Shown here one piece after another: positions 38,558 to 47,082 of a stretch of DNA of 64,000 nucleotides (positions are counted from its first letter, which is position 1; every line of letters starts with the position of its first letter). Below the pieces are notes generated by a model, which was not told the DNA's origin, did no database searches, and saw only the letters and a program-made list of their open reading frames with translations. The translations under genes and the position numbers were made by a program. The DNA lies in the NCBI RefSeq assembly GCF_003337355.1, contig NZ_QPJW01000017.1:1-64000 (forward strand), read 5' to 3'. This stretch comes from Fontibacillus phaseoli (GTDB taxonomy: Bacteria > Bacillota > Bacilli > Paenibacillales > Paenibacillaceae).

Positions 38558-39544
38558 TCATTCCGCTTGCTTGGCGTTTCGCGTAACGAGCAAATCGGCA
38601 ATTTCTTCGGCTTGTCCAATCACGGCCGCCGGATCGTAATAGTAGTAACGGTCACTGTCCAGCTCATAGACACGGTTATTTTTCACTGCCTCAAGCGACT
38701 GCCAGATCTTATCGCCTTGATAACCCATCTTTTCCTTTGGAATGGCCAGGAAAATATGATCGCCCGCATACTGGTTAACCGCCTCAAGCGAGAGGCTCTT
38801 CACCTGCGTATCTCCAAAAATTTCGTTCTTGATGATCTCCGGAGGCGTAAGCTGAAGCACATTGTAAATCGCTTGGCCGCCGCGGCCGTAATTATCCGCG
38901 AAAAGATTCATTTTCTTCTCGTCGATGGACATCAGCGTAAAGGTCTCCTCCGGACCGATAATCCCGTTCAATTTAGCCCTGGCGGCTTCTGCGCGCCGGT
39001 CATACTCCTCCAGCCAGGCTTTGGCTTCTTCTTCCCGGCCGAGCATTTTCCCCAGGCCTTCTATTTCCTCATGCGCGTTTTTGTAAGTATTGTAGGGAAC
39101 CACGATCGTTGGAGCGATCTTGGAATAACTCTCATAAGCGCTCTGATCGTTGTTGAACGTAAGGATTAAATCCGGCGAGAGGGCAACGATCTTTTCCATG
39201 GACGGATCCCAGTCGCCGACGCTTTCAATGCCTGCCGTTTTATCGCCCAGATAAGGGTTATCAATAAAATATTGCGGCGCTCCCACAGGTTTGAATCCGA
39301 GAGAAACGACGGCGGACAAGTAATCCAAAGCGACGATCCGCTGCGGTTGAAGCGGAATTTCAACCTCGCCGAATACGGTATCGACCCTTTTGGTTCCGGC
39401 GGAAACGCCTGCATCGGCCTGCCCGGCCGTATCCGGTTCCCCGGCGCCCGAGGCGGATTTATTCGCTGAGGAACAAGCGCCTAATACCAAGGACATTACA
39501 AGCAGAAGTGTCAGGATCAGCGGCGTTGTTGGTTTTTTATACAT
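38558..39544 (-). CDS. Iron-siderophore-binding lipoprotein
   Basis: 328 residues. Lipoprotein signal with lipobox LGACSS (Cys about 23), then a FepB/FeuA-type binding fold: VFGEVEIPLQPQRIVALDYL, PDLILTFNN, YESYSKIAPTIV and a C-terminal VYELDSDRYYYYDPAA. It captures the ferric siderophore outside the membrane for the FecCD pair. Paralogous to the lipoprotein at 39576-40598, from which it is separated by 31 bp. GGAGGAGGG before the ATG. Confidence 0.93.
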   Translation of the reverse strand: MYKKPTTPLILTLLLVMSLVLGACSSANKSASGAGEPDTAGQADAGVSAGTKRVDTVFGEVEIPLQPQRIVALDYLSAVVSLGFKPVGAPQYFIDNPYLGDKTAGIESVGDWDPSMEKIVALSPDLILTFNNDQSAYESYSKIAPTIVVPYNTYKNAHEEIEGLGKMLGREEEAKAWLEEYDRRAEAARAKLNGIIGPEETFTLMSIDEKKMNLFADNYGRGGQAIYNVLQLTPPEIIKNEIFGDTQVKSLSLEAVNQYAGDHIFLAIPKEKMGYQGDKIWQSLEAVKNNRVYELDSDRYYYYDPAAVIGQAEEIADLLVTRNAKQAE

Positions 39545-39575
39545 CTATTAGTCCCTCCTCCTTTTACATTCCAAA

Positions 39576-40598
39576 CTAGTTTTTCGTGTTCCCAGCCAGC
39601 TTGTCCGCAATTTCTTCCGCCTGCAAGAGGGCCGACATCGGGTCGGAGGCAAAATATTTCTTCATCTCGATCTCGTACACGCGATTATGGGTCACTGCCG
39701 GAAGCGAGGTCCAGGTCGACGGAAGCTTAGGCGGCTCTTGGCCTTCATTGACCAGAACGATCACGTAATCGCCGACGTAATCGCCGACGGTTTCCCAGGA
39801 CAATTCAACCCGGCTCTCCTTCTTGTCGATCAGCTCGCTTTTCACCTTTGGAGCAGGCGTGAGTCCCAGAATTTGATAGATGGCTTTTCCTCCGCGTTCT
39901 CCCAAATCACCCACAACCATTGCGAATTTCTCTACCGTAACGTAATCCACGATGGTAAAAGTGGCTCCTTCGGGTATGACCTGATCGATTTTGCTGCGCG
40001 CAGCCTCTTTGCGGCGGTCAAAATCGGCAAGCCACTCCTTGGCCTTGTCCTGCTTGTTCAAGATTTCGCCCATCGCGGTGATCTCTTCATGAATATCACT
40101 GTATTGGGTCGAATCGAAGACGACCGTAGGGGCAATTTTAGAGTAATTCTCATACGCCTCTTGATCCCAGGTAATAATCAGGTCCGGGGCAAGCGTCATT
40201 ACTTTTTCAAGAGACACCTGACCGTCCCGGCCTATATCCTCCACGCTAGCGGGGACAAGCGGCTTCAGGAACGCACCGTAATCCAGCAGCGTTTTGCTGA
40301 CTCCCACTGGCATCACATCCAATGCCAAAATATCGCCGAGATACCAATCGGCTACTACCCGTTTAGGCTCCGCAGGCACTTCGACTTCTCCCATCACCGT
40401 AGATACTTTCCGTGTACCGGCAGTATCCGAGGCTTGTGACCCGTTATTTTCCTGCCCGGTCGTTTCCGCTTCCTGTCCTGCGGCATTAGCCGCCGAATTC
40501 CGGTTCTCGGCTGCTCCCCCTCCCGAACAGGCGGTAAGCATTAATGTAAAGCAAAGCATGAAAGTCAGCAGCCGGGTTGATCTCGAACCGTTAAACAT
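39576..40598 (-). CDS. Iron-siderophore-binding lipoprotein translated from an internal start
   Basis: 340 residues from an internal ATG at 40598, in the same frame as the AraC-type regulator upstream and continuous with it. AAGGGG lies eight bases before the ATG. A complete lipoprotein signal follows (basic SRSTR, hydrophobic LLTFMLCFTLML, lipobox LTACSG), then a Ser/Ala/Gln linker and a FepB-type domain (MGEVEVPAEPKRVV, YENYSKIAPTVVF). It has its own Fur-box promoter inside the longer frame. I therefore take this as a separate protein, with the fusion possible only by read-through. Confidence 0.85.
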   Translation of the reverse strand: MFNGSRSTRLLTFMLCFTLMLTACSGGGAAENRNSAANAAGQEAETTGQENNGSQASDTAGTRKVSTVMGEVEVPAEPKRVVADWYLGDILALDVMPVGVSKTLLDYGAFLKPLVPASVEDIGRDGQVSLEKVMTLAPDLIITWDQEAYENYSKIAPTVVFDSTQYSDIHEEITAMGEILNKQDKAKEWLADFDRRKEAARSKIDQVIPEGATFTIVDYVTVEKFAMVVGDLGERGGKAIYQILGLTPAPKVKSELIDKKESRVELSWETVGDYVGDYVIVLVNEGQEPPKLPSTWTSLPAVTHNRVYEIEMKKYFASDPMSALLQAEEIADKLAGNTKN

Positions 40599-41552
40599 GT
40601 ATATATCCCCTTTTTCATTATATTGATAATGATTATCATTATTAATATAACGATGCTGGGACATCCCGCCAATGGAGGATATGAATGTAATCCATGGAGA
40701 ATCTGAATCCTCGTTGCCTAAAGACGCTTCGGCTTTATACTGTCCGGGAGTCAGCCCGGTCTGCTTTTTAAACACCCTGTTAAAGTAAAATACATCCGTA
40801 TAGCCGACAGCGGAAGCGATCTCCTGCGCGCTCGCCCCGGTGCCGGACAGCATCTCCTTCGCTTTGTCGATCCGTACCTGGATGACATAGTCGATGGGAC
40901 TTTTCCCCGTACGCTGCCTGAACTGCTTGGAAAGATACTGCATGCTGTAGTTCCACTTCTTGGCGAGCATTTCCAGGGAAATGGGCTCATTGTAATGCTT
41001 GTGAATGTAATGAAGGATCTGTTCCGCCACATCGAGAGGTTTGGAGGGACTTTCCCCTAGCTGAAGCTGACGGATATGCTCGTAAACGAACTCATAAAAT
41101 CGGGATTTGGCGTAAAGTTGGTTCAGTGCGGGCACATACCCCCGATCCCAATCCGAATACATCGCCCGGACAATCTGAAACAGAACGACGGGGGCTTCCG
41201 GGATCCAGACGCTGGTTTGCTTCATCGGGTTCTTGGATGGCGAAAGTTTCTTGACCTTGCCAGTCCGCGCATAAATTTCTCCTTGATAATATATGGCGTA
41301 ATATTCGATTTCTTCGTCGCTTGCTTCTATGGATAAAAAGGCGCCCTTACCGGCATGCAATAGACAGAACCCGTCAATGCCATGATTGGACTTATCCAGC
41401 CGCAGGCTGCCTTTCCCGCGCACCATAAGCAAATACCCGCTGGACGCGAACAAAGAAGTTTCCTGACCCCATGGCCTTACCGCCGAATGCCGGATTTCCG
41501 TAATCTGGATCAGCGCATGATTCCAGAAATCCGCATATTCCTCCCAATCCAA
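39576..41552 (-). CDS. AraC-type regulator open in frame into a lipoprotein
   Basis: 658 codons without a stop. Residues 1-170: AraC ligand-binding-like region. About 175-275: two helix-turn-helix motifs (ISLEMLAKKWNYSMQYLSKQ; AQEIASAVGYTDVFYFNRVF) ending LTPGQYK. About 275-318: a linker encoded by promoter-like DNA. From 319: the lipoprotein with an intact signal peptide. The start is TTG 41552 (GGGAGGG six bases upstream). Bacillus Btr joins AraC and binding-protein domains but carries no signal peptide between them. Either the regulator lacks its own stop, or this is a lost stop codon. Promoter and Fur box upstream at 41656-41685. Confidence 0.78.
   Translation of the reverse strand: MDWEEYADFWNHALIQITEIRHSAVRPWGQETSLFASSGYLLMVRGKGSLRLDKSNHGIDGFCLLHAGKGAFLSIEASDEEIEYYAIYYQGEIYARTGKVKKLSPSKNPMKQTSVWIPEAPVVLFQIVRAMYSDWDRGYVPALNQLYAKSRFYEFVYEHIRQLQLGESPSKPLDVAEQILHYIHKHYNEPISLEMLAKKWNYSMQYLSKQFRQRTGKSPIDYVIQVRIDKAKEMLSGTGASAQEIASAVGYTDVFYFNRVFKKQTGLTPGQYKAEASLGNEDSDSPWITFISSIGGMSQHRYINNDNHYQYNEKGDIYMFNGSRSTRLLTFMLCFTLMLTACSGGGAAENRNSAANAAGQEAETTGQENNGSQASDTAGTRKVSTVMGEVEVPAEPKRVVADWYLGDILALDVMPVGVSKTLLDYGAFLKPLVPASVEDIGRDGQVSLEKVMTLAPDLIITWDQEAYENYSKIAPTVVFDSTQYSDIHEEITAMGEILNKQDKAKEWLADFDRRKEAARSKIDQVIPEGATFTIVDYVTVEKFAMVVGDLGERGGKAIYQILGLTPAPKVKSELIDKKESRVELSWETVGDYVGDYVIVLVNEGQEPPKLPSTWTSLPAVTHNRVYEIEMKKYFASDPMSALLQAEEIADKLAGNTKN
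40619..40672 (-). promoter_or_regulatory. Fur-box promoter inside the regulator-lipoprotein frame
   Basis: TTGGCG (40667-40672), a 17-bp spacer and TATATT (40644-40649) on the leftward strand, then a Fur box at 40625-40643, GATAATGATTATCATTATT, 18 of 19 to the GATAATGATwATCATTATC consensus. The box covers the expected transcription start. The lipoprotein ATG is at 40598. Confidence 0.85.
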
Positions 41553-41655
41553 GGTCAACCCTCCCAAGTACCGTATAGTAATTAAGCTTCATATTAATCA
41601 AGCCTGATAGGTAGTTAAGCTTCATAAGTAATAAGTTCCATAAGTAATAAGCTTC

Positions 41656-41685
41656 ATTCTAATTGATAACGATTATCATCGTCAA
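41656..41685 (-). promoter_or_regulatory. Fur-box promoter of the siderophore locus
   Basis: TTGACG (41680-41685), an 18-bp spacer and TAGAAT (41656-41661) on the leftward strand. A Fur-like box GATAACGATTATCATCGTC (41665-41683) fills the spacer. It precedes the AraC-type gene. Confidence 0.82.
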
Positions 41686-41841
41686 CGAAACAAGATAATT
41701 GGTCCTTTTGCCCTTTATGAATAACCTTAATAATCTGTCCCATACTAGAATTATCCAGCATCTACATGTTGCGAAATTAACGCTATATCCGGCGTTTTTC
41801 CCTTTAATTATCCGGGCCGGGAGTAAAAGAGGAGGTCCCTA

Positions 41842-43905
41842 ATGCATAAACTTGTCCGCAGCCAGCGCAAACCGCCACGCAGCCGGCTTCTGAGGCTGAT
41901 GAAATATACCTTGTACTCCGGCTTATTTGGAGCGGCGTTTCTCGGCATTGTACTGTTATATTTATCGCAAACCAGCCTTCCTCCGGCGGATTCGGCCAAA
42001 AATTCGCAGCTGATCGACCTCAACGGACAGGCTGTTACCGTTTTTTCAAGCAGCGAGCGCAACCGGAAGTATGTGGATCTGGATGAGATATCGCCGTGGT
42101 TGATCAAAGCGACTTTGGCGGTGGAGGACCGGAAATTTTATGATCATTACGGTTTTGATATTAAGGGGATGCTGCGGGCACTGTTGGTCAATCTGAAAGA
42201 AATGGACAAAGTCCAGGGAGCCAGCACGCTTAGCCAGCAATTGGCCCGGAATCTGTATCTCTCCCACGAACGAACCTGGTCACGCAAGCTAAAAGAAGCC
42301 AAACTCACGGCGCAGCTTGAAATGAAATACAGTAAAGATGAAATCTTGAATATGTACCTTAACGAGATTTATTACGGGCGCGGAGCGTACGGCATTGAAG
42401 CGGCGTCACAAATGTATTTCGGCAAGTCCGCCAAGGATCTCGATCTGGCCGAAAGCTCTATTTTGGCCGGCATCCCCAAAGGACCTACCTATTATTCTCC
42501 CTACAACCATATGAAAAACGCCAAGGACCGGCAAAAAATCATTTTGGCCGCCATGGTCGAGACTGGATTGATTACGCAAGAACAAGCCGACGAGGCCTAT
42601 AACCAGCTGTTGTCCTTCCAATCTCCGCAGCAGCGGACCCGCACCGAGGAAGCCCCCTATTTCCGGGATTACATCCGGAACATTGTGGTGCATGAGCTGG
42701 GTTTTGAAGAAAGTATGCTGGAGCATGGCGGGCTGCGTATCTATACGACGCTGGACATGGACGCGCAGCGCGCCGCCGAGGCCGCCGTAGCTTCGGAGCT
42801 TCAGAACAGCCCCGACTTGGAGGCGGCGCTCGTATCCATCGATCCGCGGAACGGGTATGTGAAAGCCCTCGTCGGCGGGGCGAATTACAGAGTGAGCCAG
42901 TATAATCACGTGTTTGCCACCACCCGGCAGCCCGGCTCCAGCTTCAAACCGATTATGTATCTGGCGGCGCTGGAATCGAAAAAAATGACCGCTGTCAGCA
43001 CATTTAACAGCCAGCCCACGCTGTTCCACTATGACGATAACCGGAAGACGTACAGTCCGAAAAACTATGGGGACAAGTATCTTGGGGAAATCGATATGCG
43101 CAAAGCGATTGCGGCATCGGACAATATTTACGCGGTTAACACCATTCTAACCGTGGGGGCCGAACAAGTGATTCAGTTGGGCAAAAAAATGGGAATCACC
43201 AGCCCGCTGGAACCCGTGCCTTCATTAGCGCTGGGCACTTCCCCGATCAGCCCGTTCGAAATGGCCGCCGCGTTTTCCGTCATCAGCAATCAAGGGCGAA
43301 AGGTAACGCCTGTCGCCGTGCTGAAAATTACGAATGAGGAAGGGCATACGCTCTATAAAGCTCCTCAAATGAAGGAGCAGGAGCAAGTGATCGAGCCGGC
43401 CGCCGCCTATGTGCTTACGCAGCTGATGGAAAGCGTGTTTGAAATCGGCGGCACCGGCAACCGGGTATCCGCCGAGATTAAGCGGCCTGTGGCCGGCAAG
43501 ACCGGAACGACCAGTACGGACGCGTGGCTGGTCGGCTTTACGCCGGAGCTGTCGACGGCCGTTTGGGTCGGCTACGACAAGGGCAAGACGCTCGGCACGG
43601 CTGAGTCGCGCCGGGCTGCGCCGATCTTCGCCAAGTTTATGGAGAACGCGCTGGAAAAGGTGCCGCCGAAAATTTTTCCGATACCGGACGGCGTAGTTAG
43701 CGTCTACATCGACTCCGCCACCGGCAAGCTCGCGACCGCCGACTGCCCGGACAAGAAGCTGGAGGTATTCTTGCAAGGTACGGAGCCGACCGAATTCTGC
43801 ACCGAACACGGTGAAGGCGAACAGCCTGCCGAGCCGCTGCCGGTCAAGGACAAATCGGAAAGCCACTCCTGGTGGAGCGATTTGAAACGCTGGTGGATGG
43901 ATTAG
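41842..43905 (+). CDS. Class A penicillin-binding protein (transglycosylase/transpeptidase)
   Basis: 687 residues. Cytosolic basic tail, one membrane helix (about 21-45), GT51 glycosyltransferase (VEDRKFYDHYGFD, GASTLSQQLARNLYL, NEIYYGRGAYGIEAA) and a transpeptidase with SSFK (SxxK), SDN and KTGT motifs. Polymerises and crosslinks peptidoglycan. Length and place near speE and ywhD suggest the PbpG/PbpF (PBP2d/2c) group, which B. subtilis uses in spore wall synthesis. AGGAGG before the ATG. A siderophore locus now separates it from speE. Confidence 0.95.
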   Translation: MHKLVRSQRKPPRSRLLRLMKYTLYSGLFGAAFLGIVLLYLSQTSLPPADSAKNSQLIDLNGQAVTVFSSSERNRKYVDLDEISPWLIKATLAVEDRKFYDHYGFDIKGMLRALLVNLKEMDKVQGASTLSQQLARNLYLSHERTWSRKLKEAKLTAQLEMKYSKDEILNMYLNEIYYGRGAYGIEAASQMYFGKSAKDLDLAESSILAGIPKGPTYYSPYNHMKNAKDRQKIILAAMVETGLITQEQADEAYNQLLSFQSPQQRTRTEEAPYFRDYIRNIVVHELGFEESMLEHGGLRIYTTLDMDAQRAAEAAVASELQNSPDLEAALVSIDPRNGYVKALVGGANYRVSQYNHVFATTRQPGSSFKPIMYLAALESKKMTAVSTFNSQPTLFHYDDNRKTYSPKNYGDKYLGEIDMRKAIAASDNIYAVNTILTVGAEQVIQLGKKMGITSPLEPVPSLALGTSPISPFEMAAAFSVISNQGRKVTPVAVLKITNEEGHTLYKAPQMKEQEQVIEPAAAYVLTQLMESVFEIGGTGNRVSAEIKRPVAGKTGTTSTDAWLVGFTPELSTAVWVGYDKGKTLGTAESRRAAPIFAKFMENALEKVPPKIFPIPDGVVSVYIDSATGKLATADCPDKKLEVFLQGTEPTEFCTEHGEGEQPAEPLPVKDKSESHSWWSDLKRWWMD

Positions 43906-44100
43906 AACGGCGAGGAGTACAGTTAGAGTTTTGCCGAAGTGAGAAGTTGGTGCGCGTTGAATGAACTCACTCGTGGTGAAGTTACTTGTGCTATAGAATA
44001 AATACCTTGCCTGGAATGGTAGTTGGTGTGCGGCAGTTGAACTCTCTCGAGGATAGGTTGCTTGTGTGCTGAATTAAGTACCGTCCGCAAGCGCCGCAAC

Positions 44101-44291
44101 ATTAAATGGATTTCCTACAGTTAATTTGACCCGATTCGGCTGCTGGATTGGATTAGATGGAGAACCTCCATCTAATTCGGAGTAAAGTCAGCCAAATCAG
44201 CAAAAACGCGGAATTAACTGTAGGTTTTCCAGTTAATTGACCTTCGAGGGCCTTTTGCTCAAAATTAACTGCATATTTTCCAGTTAATTTT
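44101..44291. repeat. Cluster of short AACTG-type palindromes (cluster A)
   Basis: Four elements in a gap without genes: an imperfect one at 44101-44127; ATTAGATGGAG/CTCCATCTAAT (44152-44162 with 44166-44176); AATTAACTG/CAGTTAATT (44212-44220 with 44230-44238); AAAATTAACTG/CAGTTAATTTT (44261-44271 with 44281-44291). Loops of 3-9 bases. Related elements recur at 60972-61162. Confidence 0.75.
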
Positions 44292-44345
44292 GCATCACAG
44301 GCGGCTCTCCGATTGCCGGGGCAATCGGGGGGGCAGTCGCTCGAC

Positions 44346-44438
44346 TTGCGCTCCAAACAGCAGTTTTTATAATATAAAGGTAAACCTGACAGGGGTTGAA
44401 CGTCATTCCGGGGTCTCTAAGCAAACACTTCCGGAATG
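44346..44438 (+). promoter_or_regulatory. Promoter and leader hairpin of the DNA glycosylase gene
   Basis: TTGCGC (44346-44351), a 16-bp spacer and TATAAT (44368-44373). A leader stem follows, CATTCCGG (44404-44411) with CCGGAATG (44431-44438), before the ribosome site AGGAGG. Confidence 0.7.
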
Positions 44439-44470
44439 GCGAAAATCCGAGAGAGAGGAGGCCTGAGTCT

Positions 44471-45160
44471 ATGAAGTCTATGCCTAGCAACTTTAGCGCG
44501 GGAGGCCTACTCCCGCTTTCTTTTTATGCCGTTTCGGCGCTGAAGGCGGCGCCCCGGTTGCTGGGGCAGACGCTCGTCCGCGAGACCGAAGAAGGCGAGA
44601 TCCGCTGCCGGATCGTTGAGACGGAGAGCTACGGCGGCGTAGAGGATAAGGGGAGCCATGCGTACGGGGGCCGGAGGACGGCCCGTACCGAGATTATGTT
44701 TGGCGAGGGCGGAGCCGCCTATATTTATTTGATTTACGGCATGTACCACTGCCTGAATGTGGTCACAGGGCCGCAGGACGACCCGCAGGCCGTCCTGATC
44801 CGGGCCGTGGAGCCGCTGACGCCGGGAGACGAGGACCTTATGCGCGCCTATCGCGGATCCCTTGCCCGCCGGCCAATGGACTTGTCGGGGGGACCAGGCA
44901 AATTATGCCGGGCCCTTAACATCGACAAGTCGCTTAATGGCGTGCTGCTGCACAGCGGCGACAGCCCGCTGCGGCTGGAAGCAGCGGGCACCCCGGCCGA
45001 GCCGCCGGCCCGGGACGACGGCTCGGATATCATCCTTGCGGCGCCGCGCATCAACATCGCCTATGCGGCGGAATACGCCGAAGTGCCTTGGCGCTTCTAT
45101 TACCAGGACAACCCGTATGTCTCGGTTGTCGACAAAAACAGGGCATTCCTTATTAACTAA
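44471..45160 (+). CDS. 3-methyladenine DNA glycosylase, AAG/MPG type
   Basis: 229 residues. Removes alkylated and deaminated purines in base excision repair. Features: catalytic Glu region CRIVETESYGG, DKGSHAYGGRRTART, YLIYGMYHCLNVVTG, VLIRAVEPL and GPGKLCRALNI. ATG 44471 follows AGGAGG by nine bases. Its 3' end contains a hairpin that acts as terminator for the opposing cheB operon. B. subtilis homologue: YxlJ. Confidence 0.95.
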   Translation: MKSMPSNFSAGGLLPLSFYAVSALKAAPRLLGQTLVRETEEGEIRCRIVETESYGGVEDKGSHAYGGRRTARTEIMFGEGGAAYIYLIYGMYHCLNVVTGPQDDPQAVLIRAVEPLTPGDEDLMRAYRGSLARRPMDLSGGPGKLCRALNIDKSLNGVLLHSGDSPLRLEAAGTPAEPPARDDGSDIILAAPRINIAYAAEYAEVPWRFYYQDNPYVSVVDKNRAFLIN

Positions 45161-45170
45161 GGAATGTCCC
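45131..45170 (-). terminator. Terminator of the chemosensory operon, inside the glycosylase 3' end
   Basis: GGGCATTCCTTA (45141-45152) pairs with TAAGGAATGTCCC (45158-45170). The leftward tail is TGTTTTTGTC. It overlaps the last codons and stop of the convergent glycosylase gene. Confidence 0.8.
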
Positions 45171-45175
45171 CGTTA

Positions 45176-46240
45176 TCAAACCTTTGTCAATTGCCGGATT
45201 TTTGCGGCAATTACGGTCACAGGCACGACGTGGTCGACGCAATTGAGACTGATCGCCGCCCGCGGCATGCCGAACACCACGCAGGTGTCCTGGGCTTCCG
45301 CAATTGTGGATTCGGCCCCCTGCCGCTTGGCCTGCGCCATCGCCCTTGCGCCGTCGCTGCCCATGCCGGTCATCAGCACGTAGTGCTTCTTTAATCCCGG
45401 CAAAGCGGATACCGAGTCGAACATGACGTCCACCGAAGGACGATGGCCGTTTTGTGGTGGTTCCTGGTGCAAAACAATACGAAACTCGTCTTTCTTCCTA
45501 ACCAGCGTCATATGATAGCCGCCGGGTGCAATATAGGCGGTTCCCCCTTGCACCAGCTGCCCGTCCTCCGCTTCCACGACCCGGATCCGGCATAAGTTGT
45601 TCAGTCGCTGAGCTAAAGACAGCGTGAACTTCGGCGGCATATGTTGTACAACAAGAACGGGGTACGGAAAATCCGCCGGCAGTCCCGTCAGCACCGTCTC
45701 CAAGGCTTTCGGACCGCCCGTCGATGTGCCAATCGCCACGATTTGACGGAACTCTTTGGCCCCATCCGAGACAACGCGCTTGGGCTCCCATGCGGCCTGC
45801 GGGGTTCCCCCGCGGCGTGCGGCAATCAACACCGAAAGCTGCGTCCGGGCCGCTGCCTTGATCTTGCCAACGATCTCTTCCCGGGCCCCGACCAGACCCG
45901 TGCCGACGGCTCCGGAAGGCTTCGGTATAAAATCAACCGCCCCGCTTTGTAGCGCCGTGATCGTTTCTTCGGCTCCTTCCCTAGTGAGGGAGCTGAGCAT
46001 AATGACCCGCGTCGGCAGTTCCTCCATGATTTTTCCCAGCGCTTCGATTCCGTTCATTTCCGGCATTTCAATATCCATCGTCACTACATCGGGCCGCAGC
46101 TCTTTGACCATCCTGACGCCCTCGGCCCCGTTGCGGGCCGTGCCGACGACCTGAATATCCTCATCCTCTTCCACCAGCCGAACGATCATCCTGCGCATAA
46201 ACAACGAGTCGTCAACGACGAGTACTTTAATTTTCCCCAT
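45176..46240 (-). CDS. cheB: Chemotaxis protein-glutamate methylesterase CheB
   Basis: 354 residues. Receiver domain (VVDDSLFMRRM, phospho-Asp in VVTMDIEMPEMNG) and methylesterase domain with Ser in AIGTSTGGPKALE, HMPPKFTLSLAQRL and GMGSDGARAM. Removes methyl groups from receptor glutamates, for adaptation. Last gene of the operon, 29 bp after cheR. Confidence 0.96.
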   Translation of the reverse strand: MGKIKVLVVDDSLFMRRMIVRLVEEDEDIQVVGTARNGAEGVRMVKELRPDVVTMDIEMPEMNGIEALGKIMEELPTRVIMLSSLTREGAEETITALQSGAVDFIPKPSGAVGTGLVGAREEIVGKIKAAARTQLSVLIAARRGGTPQAAWEPKRVVSDGAKEFRQIVAIGTSTGGPKALETVLTGLPADFPYPVLVVQHMPPKFTLSLAQRLNNLCRIRVVEAEDGQLVQGGTAYIAPGGYHMTLVRKKDEFRIVLHQEPPQNGHRPSVDVMFDSVSALPGLKKHYVLMTGMGSDGARAMAQAKRQGAESTIAEAQDTCVVFGMPRAAISLNCVDHVVPVTVIAAKIRQLTKV

Positions 46241-46269
46241 GACTGGTATCTTCCTTTAGTTAAATTGAA

Positions 46270-47061
46270 TTATTGCTTTCTGTAAAAAAAGGTTTCCGTT
46301 GCTTCCAACCCATACAGATGCGGTTGAAAAATCTGCTCCGTTCCCCCGATGAATAAGTAACCGCCCGGCTTCAAAGCCTGGCTAAACTTAGCAAAGATAC
46401 TCTCTTTCGCTTCATCCGTAAAATAAATCAGCACGTTCCGGCAAACGATCAGGTCGAACCCCGTTTCATAACGGTCGGCAAGCAAGTTATGCTGCTTAAA
46501 CTGCACGCAACGCTTTACTTCATCCGAGATCAGGTACCGTTCGTCGTATTTCCTGAAAAAATGGTTCAAATGCGCTTTGGGTACATCCTTGACCGCTGCC
46601 GCCTGATAGTTCCCGATTTTCGCCCTTCCAATGGCATTCTGATCCAAATCCGTTGCCAACAGCTGAATTTCCTTCAAATTCATAAATTCGGATAACAGCA
46701 TCGTTATGGAATACGGCTCCTCTCCCGTTGAGCAGGCCGCACTCCAGCATTTCAGCCTCGGGCTGCGTTTCAGCAGTTCGGGCAGGACTTTACCCCTCAG
46801 CACGTCCCATCTTTGCGGGTTCCGAAAAAATTCCGATACGTTGATCGTCATCTGATCCAGAAATTCGCCATACAGTGCAGGCTGGGCTGAAAATGCATTA
46901 TAAAAGTCAACAAAACTGTCATAGCCTCTTCTCTCGCGCAGGCTGCTCAATCTACGTTTCATTTGCGGTTCTTTATATAAAGCCAAATCAATGCCGGACT
47001 TTGTCTTTACGAGCTGGACAAACCGTGCAAAATCTTGATCCGGCTGCAGAGAGGTTACCAT
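46270..47061 (-). CDS. cheR: Chemotaxis protein methyltransferase CheR
   Basis: 263 residues. SAM-dependent methylation of receptor glutamates. N-terminal helical domain (RRLSSLRERRGYDSF), TINVSEFFRNPQRW, SAM-site CWSAACSTGEEPYS, DLIVCRNVLIYF and a C-terminal GGTEQIF. No TPR extension. Between cheA and cheB. Confidence 0.96.
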   Translation of the reverse strand: MVTSLQPDQDFARFVQLVKTKSGIDLALYKEPQMKRRLSSLRERRGYDSFVDFYNAFSAQPALYGEFLDQMTINVSEFFRNPQRWDVLRGKVLPELLKRSPRLKCWSAACSTGEEPYSITMLLSEFMNLKEIQLLATDLDQNAIGRAKIGNYQAAAVKDVPKAHLNHFFRKYDERYLISDEVKRCVQFKQHNLLADRYETGFDLIVCRNVLIYFTDEAKESIFAKFSQALKPGGYLFIGGTEQIFQPHLYGLEATETFFYRKQ

Positions 47062-47082
47062 CCTCGCCTTCGCCTCCTTTTT

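Noticed and set aside
43225-43866. 213-codon frame opposite the penicillin-binding protein gene
   Set aside because: Antisense shadow of a clear PBP; GC-rich codon structure explains it.
44101-44291. CRISPR-like array
   Set aside because: The units are palindromes that vary in sequence and spacing; there are no constant direct repeats with equal spacers and no cas genes.
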